From: Diatrype stigma
Taxonomy: Eukaryota > Ascomycota > Sordariomycetes > Xylariales > Diatrypaceae
Length of the DNA stretch: 64,000 bases
Assembly: GCA_022225965.2 (NCBI GenBank)
Contig: JAKJXP020000022.1
Location: forward strand, 310,001-374,000
Direction: 5' to 3'
Each line of letters begins with the position of its first letter. Positions within the stretch are counted from its first letter, which is position 1. The notes under the pieces were generated by a model. That model made no database searches and had not been told where the DNA came from. It saw nothing but the letters and a program-made list of their open reading frames with translations. The position numbers and the translations under genes were made by a program. Positions 1 through 10,699 of this stretch are shown here, in pieces.

Positions 1-1675
1 ATATTCGCTAACGGTATTTTTCGTCGTATTATTAATATATTATTTGGCTTAGATATTATGTTTTTATACATTACCTTAAATAATAAACTTTCCGAAATAG
101 CTAAGCAAGCTAAAAAAAATATTAAGCGTATGGCTTACGATTTTATCGACGTAATCGTTTACGATAACTTTAATTTCTTAAATAAAATACGAAAGCTTAT
201 AAGGGACAAATAAATATAAATAATTAACTTTACGACTTTTTATTTAATTAGCTATTTCGAATTCCAAGGTTTTTTTTTTTAAGATCCTTAAATTTTAAGT
301 AATTCTTTATTCGCAGCATAATTTTGAAATATTTATTTTTTCGTTTCTTATTTCTTAATAAAACGTTTAAGTATTTTGTTAAATTTTCGATTATAAAGTT
401 AATCTTTTTTAACGATAAGAATAAGCTTTTTAAGTTTTCTGTCGTTTAATGCGTTAATTATAAGGAACGCCCGTATCTTTAAATTAAAGCCATTTTCGAG
501 AATAAAGGTATAATCGAAAGTATTTATAAGCTTTACGAAAAACTTTAAAAACGTCGGTTCGAATTTAAGAATTTCGAGAATCGATTAATTTATAAGTTAT
601 TTATTTATTAATTAGCAATTATTTATTAATTTATACGTTATAATAATATATAATAACCAAAAAATAACCTTTTTTATTCGCCGTATTAAATAATCGTAAT
701 TAAAAGCTAGTAATTTTTAAAAACGAAAGAAATAAATGCTTTTCATTTTCGTTCTTTTTTACGTCGAACTTAATTATATCGAAATATTATTCCGTAATTT
801 CTAAAATGCAAAAAAAAAAAAAAAAGCAACGCCATTATTAAAGCGAATATCGATTTCTTTTAACGAAGAAAATACATTAATAAAAAAATTTTTAAATATT
901 ACCAAATCGTTTCTTTTTTCGTTTATAAATTTACTGCCAAAATCCTTGCCTTTATAATTAACGGTTTACGTATTCGAAACGTTTTTGTTAATAACTAAAT
1001 TATCATCGAAAGTATTAAAAAAACCATCGTTATTTATAAAGAACATTTCGATAGCATTTTCGAAAAAACCTAATTAAAGGTTTTTACGAAAAAAGGCTGG
1101 ACTAATAAATATTTCGATATTAATAACGACCATATTAATCTCGAATTTCGTAATTAATGCCGATTAATGCAATATATCGAAATATTCCTAACGATTTATA
1201 AAGCCGTTCGTTAAGGAAATTTTAAATTATTTCGCAACATTATTTTTTAATTCCTTATTATATTTTAAAAAGGAAAATTATTTAATTACGGCCCGGAAAT
1301 GCTATATTTCGCTTGGCTTTTGTATTCCGACGTTTATTACGATAAAGCCATTCGTAATGCCATTTTTAAAAAGGAATTAATTCGTTATATTACGGCCGAA
1401 AGCAAATACAAAGCCATCGACTTAATGCTTAAATATATTAACGCCGTTTACGCCATTAATATTAAACATAACAAAAACTTTACTTATAATTTCAGATTAA
1501 CGTTTTTTCGTTTGGCTTTAAATAGTAATTATTTCGTTATTATTCGTAAATTCGTTAAATATATTTTTAACGTAACTTATAATAAGGATATACATATTTT
1601 CGGTAATGCTTTTATCGATATTATGTCGTATGCTTATAAGTTATATAAAAATAATATTACGTAAATAAGTTAAAA
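1..1675 (+). pseudogene. RIP-degraded relic resembling the DUF6589 repeat-associated family (5' end outside window)
   Basis: Two blocks in the same orientation recall DUF6589 proteins of fungi. One is near 60-210 and contains the string VIVYDNFNF followed by a basic segment. The other runs 1299-1664 and is open for 121 codons, with EMLYFAWLLYSDV (its E and preceding residues lie just upstream), AIDLMLKYINAVYA and IKHNKNFTYNFRLTF. Between them only fragments survive, with many TAA/TAG stops as expected after RIP. The family assignment comes from remembered sequence character, not from a search. An unrelated multicopy gene or transposon protein is possible. The relic begins before the window and nothing here is functional. 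Confidence 0.45.
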
Positions 1676-1970
1676 CATTTATAACGATACTTACGATATT
1701 TTTAACATTTTTAAATGTAATTAATAACTTTTGTTTTAAAAACTTGCCGACTTTAACGATATTATATTTAAATTTATTAATGCGGCTAATTAACGTATTA
1801 TTTTTAACGTTAATGCAACGAAAGGAATTAACGATAATATTATCGATTAAAATAATAAAAATAAACGCTTATTCGATGCAATTAATAAAGCTAAAACTAA
1901 GAATTTCTGGTTTTACGAATTAAGGGATTTTTTTTTGCTTAATTAACGAATTATAATTAACGATTTATGA

Positions 1971-2149
1971 TGGTTATATTTTAACGCGCTGGCACGCGTT
2001 GCCATTATGTAAGCAAGCTAATCCTATATAATTGCAGGCTTCCGCCAGTAGTTCTTTAAATAAACTTCTTTTTACCTTAAATATTTTAATATATAACCGT
2101 TTTATTTAATTATTATTTGCTTTTTTTAATTATACGTATGTATTTATTA
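1971..2149 (+). repeat. 5' LTR of the copia element
   Basis: It starts TGGTTATATT and aligns without gaps over 179 bp to 7907-8085. It ends TTA where the 3' copy ends CCA, consistent with a TG...CA LTR whose 3' end was mutated by C-to-T changes. The shared central block includes a GCGTTGCCATTATGTAAGC string and TATATAACCG. Confidence 0.85.
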
Positions 2150-5100
2150 ATATTAATTAATATTGCTAGATATTAATAATATAAATTAATAAGATAAAAG
2201 AGTTATTATTACGATATTAAAGACATCGTAATAATATTGCAATTCCTTTTTACTTTTATATGCCTACATTTCGAATCTTATCTTTATCGTTATTTTTATT
2301 AATAGCCATGTCGGAATATAAATAGGCCGAAATCTCGGCCCAAGGTATTGCCAATAATATACGGGCAAGCCCTTTTGGTAATTTTTCAGGAATCGATCTT
2401 ATTATTTCAAAAACTTAAGCATAACTGCTTGAATTAATTTTTATTATTATGAATTATTTATTAGCGATGCTTAATTATTTTGACCCGATAATAATTAATT
2501 AAAAAGAATTCGATTCGGATATAATAAATTACCGTTAAAAGTTAATATAGGCATTAATAATGCTAGCCGATTTCGAGGATGTGGATTCGAGCATTTTTAA
2601 CGTCCGAATACTTAAGAAAATGCTCGAAGATTATTAGGGCCGGCTATAAGGCTTTATAATAAAAGACTTTAAAATAATGCCATTTTTGTTACGGATTAAT
2701 TTAAAAAATGCATTTATGCGATAAAGGATTTACGTTAATAAGGGCAATATTAAGTTTAATAAGGCTTTTGCCGATTTCGTTATTACGAAAGTATTTCTTA
2801 TTTGAAATATAAAGGAATTAAAGGCAATTAAAGCCAAATGGCTTAACGTATTAACATAAAGAACGTTAATAATCGAAACCGATTAAGGAACTATATACCT
2901 TTTGGAACGTTCTTAAAATTAAATCCGTCCCCGGTTATTATATATACCAATAAGCGAGCCGTTTAATTTTTCCTTATTTTATAATCCGCTTTTGCCGCGC
3001 CGCTTTGCATTTTAAACCTAATTTTAATTCGATCCGAGCCAATAGCTCCCTTTTGGAGCTTTCGGTACTTAAGGTTTTTAAAAATTATTAATTGGATTTA
3101 AAAAAAACTTTAACCATTCGAATTAACGCTTTAATTCTTGCATTAATTAACGTTTAGGCTTATGCGTTAATTTTTGCCTTAATCCTTATTTTAATCGATA
3201 ATAATCGCTTCCATTACTTTAGGGATATTATGGCTAATTATTCCCGGAATATTTAATCCAATTAAGGTATTTTTTAATAGGATTTTTTCCGTATTTTAGT
3301 TATTTATATATGGATTATAATACGGTATATAATTTATGGGCCCTTTATATATTAAAGCAAAGAAATTTATATATATCGCCGTATTCGACGATCGAAACGG
3401 ACGATTTAATTAAGGAAACCATGCCCTTTTTAGGATAACCCTAGATTAAATTCTTATTCGATTAATAACTAAATCCTTCTTTCGGACGTCCAAACGGAGA
3501 ATAAGGGCCATCCGGTTTTTTAGGTTCTTTAGAATTACCAGGAGGCTCCGGTTTTTTTTTTCCGATAGGACCATCGTTTATGCCAGGATTAATTCTTATG
3601 CCGGTCGGTAATTAAATTTAGTTAATATATTATAACATTCCGTCGGTACAAGTTCAGAATAAAATGTACTTATCAATTATTATCGGATATTTCAAAAAGG
3701 CCTGGAATAAAGAGAACAATTATATAAAAGAAATATATAACATTTTCGAAAATAAGTTTAAATTTTTCCTGGACGTCTGTTATATTACGGGTATCCGTTA
3801 GACCTAATTTTATGCCGTATTTTTAATCATTTTATTAAAACGAGCTGTTATTTATTTTTTACATAATGTATTCCGTTATTGGTGCTTTATCGATATGTAT
3901 TTTACCATAAAACGCCATTTTAATACGGAATAAAATAAGGTTTAATATTATCTTAATTGGATTTCGATTATTTTTTTCGGAATTAAGGCCGATAAGAATA
4001 ATTAAGGCAAATTAAACTTGAAAGTATTTTAAATTATGTTCGATAAATTCTTTTTATGCCAGAAAGTATTAGGATTTGATTTTAAAAGAAAGTAACAATT
4101 TATTGCCGCAATTTATTATATATGCCGCAACGTGTTTTAATTTCAATACGCCTTTTTCGAATTTTTTATTAAATTTAAGAATATAACTAGCAAGTTCCGT
4201 ATATTTATCGGTATCCATGAAAATCTTAAAGGTATATTACGGCAATATTTGGTTAATGAAAGTAATAATGACGACGACGATGAAGAATCTAATTAATATT
4301 ACGTTAACCGCAAATATTACCGCAATAATCGAAAAGGCCGGTATAATAATAACAAGCGCTTAATTCGTATATGGAAATATAAATGCTGGATATGTAAAAA
4401 AAAAGGCTGCTGGTTTATTAAATATACCGAAAAGGAACAGAAAGATATTCGTATTTAATAAAGAAACCGCAAAAAAGGCCGAAAGAATAATTATGCCATT
4501 TTTTTGGCCGAATACGAAGGAATTAACGATACGGATTTAGAGTTTAATAAGGAACACGATAATATCTTTTTAAACTATGAATTTAACGATAATTAATAAA
4601 TAACCGCCGTATGCCTTTTCGATTAAGCCTTTTATTATTACATAATTACGCATTTTTTTATTAAGCAATTTAAATTCGATATTGCCTTTATTTTTAATCG
4701 ATACGTTAAATACATTTTTTAAGGAATTATATTAAATATAAGTGTAACACGAGTTTTAACTACTGATAAAGGCCAGTATTTTGCTTTAATTAAGAAATTT
4801 TCCGATTGCTTTATATTATTTAATAAAAATCGCGCCGAAAAAGCCAATATCCGCTTTAAAAACGGATTACTTATGGAATTATTTGGAACAATTACCGTCG
4901 ATATATTTTTTGGATAAATTAATTTTTATATAATAAAGATCGATATTTCATTTTTGCTATTATTTAAAGATATAAATTAATTTGGCATATATTTTAATAA
5001 CGTTATTAATTAATTAATTTGTAAAAATGGTATTACGGTTTTTATTAACCGAAAATGGGAACATTTATGATTCCATTTTAATAGCGCAATCTTTTTTACG

Positions 5101-7906
5101 GAAATAAAACTGCGTCGTTTATATATCCGCTTTGGCCATTTTTTCGTTATTAAATTCCAAAACCTATTAGAAAAAGCAGGATACGATATTAACCCAAAGA
5201 ATATTAAAGAAATTAATAAGTTCTGTTATTATTACTAAATTAAAAAAAAGGCCTTTTAACGGTTCAAGTTTATCCTTAAAAATCCGGATTTGGACTTTAA
5301 TTACGAGGTTATCGTAAACGTTATATATTTCGATAGACGTTTCGTTTTCCATATTATCGATACGGCTATAGATTTTTAAACAATACGATTTATGGCTGGT
5401 ATATTAACAAAAAAAATTTAAAAAGTTTTTAAATTCTACTGGATCGATACTTATTTAGGATTCTTTAATATTCTTATTTACGACGCCGGTATTAATTTCG
5501 ACAATACCGAATTCCGGAATAAAGCTCGATTTATCGGCATTACGTATAAATAGGTTCCAATAAAAGCCTATTGGTTTATTGATAAAGTTAAAAAGTATTA
5601 TAAACCTATCCGACGAACGTATAAGATTATTTTTAAAAAAATATAAAGCTTATATATATTTTGTTTATAAATAGCCGTTAAGGTTATAAATAATACAGCA
5701 AACCCGGACGGTTTCGTATTTATTTTGTTGGTTTTTGGAGCCTATCCGAAAATTAACATAAATTCGCCGCCTATGCCGTTTTAAACCCAAAGGATAATCG
5801 CAGTCCAAAAGGCAATAGCCGAAATTAAAAGAATTAAGGCCTAACGCTTAATCCGAAATGCTTTAAATATTAAGAACGGCCCTAATATTTAAAAAACGCT
5901 ATTTATATTATTACCTTTTAATAGCGAAATATTTGTATACCGCGAAAAAAATAAATGGCAAGGCTTATATAAAATTATCGCCGTTATTAATAAGAACGTT
6001 ACAGTTGTTTCGAATATATCCGGAAAAACCTTTACGTTTAAGAGTTCGCATATTAAGCCATATATGTAATCCAAGAATAACGCGAAGCCATTTTAGGATT
6101 TAGAAATCGAATTATTTAATTTAAGACTAAGCTTTAATCCAACGGATTACGATATTATTCCGAAAAAAAACTTAAATATATTGTTTTTTAACGTAACATA
6201 TTTTAACGTAAAAAAAAAATACGACCGAATTTTGGCAATTAAGTTATAAGCAAAAAAAAAAATCGTTGCTTTTAGCAAACCATACGAAGCCTCGGATATA
6301 AAGGAATTTAATGCCTTATTCGAGAATAGCATATTGCAACCGGTTATTTATAATAAAGCCATTTATTAAAAGGCTATTATTTTTAAATTCCGGATGGTTC
6401 GCGAAATTAAGGGGAAAAATATATTAGGCCTTTACGAAAAGTTCCGATTAATTATGTAAAGATATGAAAATTCCGATAAAAACTTTATTATAACGTATGC
6501 CTTTATTATTTAAAAGGCAAATTAATAATTAATTATGGCCTTAGCATTTACGTTACGATATTAAGGCATAAAGGTTATGATTCGAAATATTACGATGGCT
6601 TATATTTAATTAAAAACGTTTATGAAACGCATTATTTTTATACGACTATTATCGGAATTAAAAAATAAATATTCCGAAGGAACGATGTTACGTATTATAA
6701 AGCCGTTATACGAATTAGTTAAATCGGATATATATTGGTTTGAAATTTATTTTCGTTATTACTAATAAGAGCTATATATAAATTTTTCGCTATTCGATTT
6801 ATGCTTATTAATAATTCGCATCGGATAATTATTCGGCGTAATAGGCCTTTAAATTAACGATACTTTTAATATTAACATAATAGACTTTATAAAAAAAAAA
6901 TAAGGCATTAATTAAAGCCAATATTAAGGCGCGTCCGTAAAAAATCTTAAAAAACGGGATTACCGAGAATTTTAACGGTTTACGTTTAGTCGTTTATTTA
7001 AAAGGAAACGGCCTTTTAACGATCCAGAAGGAACAAGTTAAGAAGTTGGTATTATTTAATTTTAAAATATCGGATATGCTTAAAAAATATATCGAACAAA
7101 AAGTTCGAAAAGCTTATATCTTTTTTATTTGCCAATCCGAAATAGCTTTTAATTATTTTACGGCTGCCTAATATACGGAATCTAGCCTTAAAGAAATTAA
7201 ATTATTAAACGCTTAAATTTAATAATAAATGAATAATAAGAACTGCGGATTTAATTATGTTTAATTGAACCTTTAGGATTTTCGATTATATGTTTTCGTT
7301 AATGGATTCTTTGCGAATAATAAGGATTTAAGCTTATAAATCGGATATGTTATTATATTTAAAAACGAAAAATTTATGCCCCAAGCCAATAAATTTACCG
7401 TCGTTAATAATATTATTTATTAATCGTTTATTAAATATAAAAGAATAATTCGGAACGTTTTTGTTAACGAGATTTATGGCATAATGTAAAGCTTTAACGT
7501 TAAATACGTTATTTATTATATTATTAATACGATCCTGAAACGTTTAATTTTTTTCCGCGTCCCGTTCGTTTTTTATACGGATTTTTTTTCTTTATATCAA
7601 TATTTGGTACAGATAAAAAGCATTAACGAAAAGCGATTAATGATTGATTTTATGGCCTTTCGTTAATCGTATAAAAATAAGGAGATAAATAAGATTCGAT
7701 GAATTCATAATAATTATAATCCGGTTAATGCCATAACGAAGGCGTCTCTTAATGAATCGATAAAGTCGTTAATTAATCGTAACGAGGTTAATATAAAATT
7801 AAAAGGATGGATAAAAAGGAAGTAATGATTTAAAGAATGGAAAGTTATGTAATTAAATCGACGGCATAGTTTGCGATTAAATCGCGAAAAAAAACAGAAT
7901 GAATAA

Positions 7907-8085
7907 TGGTTATATTCTAATGCGTTGGCATGCGTTGCCATTATGTAAGCAAGCTAGTCCTATATAACTGCAGGCTTCCGCTAGCAATTCCTTAGATAGA
8001 TTTCTTCCTATTTTAAACACTTTAATATATAACCGTTTTATTTAATTGTTATTTGTTTTCTTTAATTATACGTACGTACTTACCA
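7907..8085 (+). repeat. 3' LTR of the copia element
   Basis: It starts TG and ends CA, 179 bp, gapless against 1971-2149. By hand count the two copies differ at about 26 positions, all transitions, with no transversion or indel. That is what RIP acting separately on each copy would produce. Confidence 0.85.
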
Positions 8086-8214
8086 ATAATTTACGATAAG
8101 ATTATTCGGAAAAGGCTAATAAGCGTTATAAGCATTAATAATAACAAATTAATTAATTAAATTAATTAAATATTCATTTGCCTTTATATTAGCCGAATAT
8201 GCATATATTATGTT

Positions 8215-9068
8215 ATAATTTCGTAATAATATATTATAATATACCGATATAAATATATTTATTAATTAGATTTTATGCCAATATATTATAATATATCGAT
8301 ATAAATATATTTACCGCTTATATTTCGTATTAATATGTTATAACATCGATATAAATATATTTAAAATAAATTTGTTATTTATATTTCGTATTAATATGTT
8401 ATAACATACTGATATAAATATATTTATTAATTAAATTTCATATTAATATATTATAATATATCAATATAAATAAATTTGCTAGCTATATTTTATACCAATA
8501 TATTATAATATATTAATATAAATAAATCTGCTGGCTATATTTTATGCCAATATATTATAATATACTAATATAAATAACTCTGCTAATTATATTTCATATT
8601 AATATATTATAATATATTAATATAAATAAATCCAAAATAAATCTGCTGCTTATATTTCGTATTAATATATTATAACATATTAATATAAGTAAATTTAAAA
8701 TAAATCTGCTACTTATATTTCGTATTAATGTATTATAATATATTAATATAAATAAATTCAAAATAAATCTATTGCTTATATTTCGTATTAATATATTATA
8801 ATATATTAATATAAATAAATTTATTAATTACATTTCGTATTAAGGTATTATAATATATTAATATATAATATAATAATACGTTTATATAAAATAAAATAAA
8901 TAAATATATTATATTTAATTCTATTAATAGTTATATTATAATTTAAATTTTAAAAAAATATATAATTAATATATTATAATATATTAATATAAGATATAAT
9001 TAATAATTTTATTTTAAATTTACGATTCGATATATTATAACACATTAATAAAATATAGCCAGCAAATT
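8215..9068. repeat. Tandem array of an AT-rich unit with a perfect palindromic core
   Basis: About 14 copies of a 55-70 bp unit follow one another. The core TATTAATATATTATAATA-TATTAATA (hyphen for length) is a 26 bp perfect palindrome in the best copies (for example in the unit around 8800) and degrades to TATGTTATAACAT variants in others. Spacers read like TAAATYTGCTNNYTATATTTYRT. The last copy near 9027-9068 has its spacer inverted (AATATAGCCAGCAAATTT), so unit orientation flips at the right edge. No protein is encoded. It could be a satellite, a nested miniature element array or part of a larger element. Confidence 0.75.
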
Positions 9069-9083
9069 TATTCTGGATTTTTT

Positions 9084-9243
9084 TAATAATAATAACAGCA
9101 ATAATAATAATAACAAAAGCAATAATAATAATAATAACAACAGTAATAACAATAATAATAGCAATAAAAATAGCAATAACAGTAATAATAATAATAATAA
9201 TAATAATACTATTATTATTATTATTATCATTATTATTATTATG
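9084..9243. repeat. AAY trinucleotide microsatellite with hairpin-forming centre
   Basis: The tract is AAT/AAC/AGC triplets up to about 9209 and then switches to ATT triplets to about 9243. The (AAT)n and (ATT)n halves are reverse complements, giving a potential stem of roughly 27 bp centred near 9210. On the minus strand it reads as a run of Ile and Leu codons, which is not a gene. Confidence 0.8.
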
Positions 9244-10045
9244 TTTATTATTCGCCCCTTAAGTTTTCGAGACCCGTATGAGATTCCGTCGTCGTTCTTG
9301 CCTTTACCTTTGCCCTTATCCTTGCCGCCTTCGGCTAAAAAGCTAAAAAAATCGGGCGTTATATCGAAACCCCAAGGTATATAATTAAAGCCATCCAAAT
9401 TTGCCTATATATAATATATTTAACTAGTAATATATAACTTTCGAAATAACATAAAAAGCTGTTCGAATAGCTTACGAAATCGTCCGCCGCCGCCAAACCA
9501 TCCGGCCAATCGCCTTTTCGTTTATCCCTTTATTAGACCTTCCGGTTTAAAAATCTTTGCAATATAAGGCCGACAATTCTAAACGGAAGAACTTTAATTT
9601 TCCCTTTAATATTGCTAATTATAATCATAACCTTAAAATAACGTTGCTACAAATTTCGGGCCTTATTTAATAATCCTATATTCGCTGCCGAAATAATCGA
9701 AATTTATAAAACGTTTATATTAAAATAACTAAATAAGTTTATGCTGGCTATTTATATAATAGCTAAAAAAATGCTGCTATTAATAATTATTTAAAATATC
9801 GTTAATTATTTATTAATGCTTTGATAATTTATGAATTACGTAAGATTTTGTCTTAAATCGTTATTAATTTAAAGACTTCCATAAATACGTAATTCTTATA
9901 ATATATATCAATATAAACAAAAGCAATACTAACATATAAGAATAAATATATAAAACGAATATAAAGCTTATAATAAAAAAATCCGTACTAAGCTAAAGAA
10001 ATTCCTACTTTTAAGCCTTTATATATTACGGAAAATTCAAAAATA

Positions 10046-10215
10046 TAAGGAAAACAACGACGATAACGACGATAACGATAATAATAATAACGACAATAAT
10101 AATAATAATAATAACAATAATAATAACAACAGCAGCAATAATAATAACAATAACGATAACGACGAAAATAATAATAATAACGATAACGACGACGATAACG
10201 GCAATAATAATTAAA
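10046..10215. repeat. GAY/AAY trinucleotide microsatellite
   Basis: Imperfect triplets (GAC, GAT, AAC, AAT, AGC) run almost uninterrupted for about 170 bp. The minus strand translates as Val/Ile homopolymer, an artefact of the repeat. The long AAC/GAC content shows that not every C here was lost. Confidence 0.8.
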
Positions 10216-10699
10216 ACGTCGAGATCGTTAAGAAAGAAAAAAAAAGGAAAAAAAACGGCGGCGATTTTATACGCCCGCGTGCTTTTATTAAATTTGCTTT
10301 GGAAAATAAAAACGACGAAAAAAAAAAAAAAAGAAAGCAATATTATTGCTTACGTTTTAAATAACCTAAATTTTTTCTTTGGCTGCAATAAGAATTAAAT
10401 AAGAAAAGAATTAACATAACGTCATTAAAAAAGCCTCATTTACGTATAAAACTTATATAATACGTAATATCGATATTATTCGTTAATTAACCGTTAATTT
10501 TCCTTATTAAACCGTTAATTTTTCTTATCGATTAATTTTTTTTAATAATCGTTAATTCCTTATATTAACTTTTAAGTTATTATTAAGCCTAACGGATTCG
10601 AATAATAAAAAGCGATACGTTTTTATTTATAACTTTACGGCTTGCCGAAATTTTTTTTAAAAAAAAAAAGCAGCTTGTTTTTTCGCCTTTCGTTTTTAT

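Larger units (their letters stand above)
1971..8085 (+). mobile_element. Dead full-length Ty1/copia LTR retrotransposon, RIP-mutated
   Basis: Two gapless 179 bp direct repeats (1971-2149 and 7907-8085) bracket about 5.76 kb with domains in copia order on the + strand. A gag-like zone (about 2300-4350) leads to a zinc knuckle (KCWICKKKGCWF near 4380). Pre-integrase/integrase remnants follow at about 4620-5400. Reverse transcriptase lies at about 6350-6780, including KPLYELVKSDIYWFEIYFRYY-like text that matches the copia motif around KPLYGVPEAG. RNase H lies at about 7270-7740, including EKRLMIDFMAFR. Every domain carries several in-frame TAA/TAG stops, so the element is inert. A purine-rich stretch (about 7884-7902) just before the 3' LTR could be the polypurine tract. 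I cannot see a clean target-site duplication (flanks tatga and ataat), possibly because of RIP. Confidence 0.88.

Noticed and set aside
7714..7941. 75-codon minus-strand frame at the 3' end of the copia element
   Set aside because: It crosses the RNase H end and the 3' LTR on the wrong strand.
8215..9068. Tandem array considered as a CRISPR array
   Set aside because: Spacers are not unique and the whole unit is repetitive AT-rich DNA; the genome is eukaryotic.
9045..9398. 117-codon minus-strand frame rich in Ile and Leu
   Set aside because: It is the AAY microsatellite read as protein; no start, domain or codon pattern supports a gene.
10026..10340. 104-codon minus-strand frame rich in Val and Ile
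   Set aside because: It is the GAY/AAY microsatellite translated; an artefact of the repeat.
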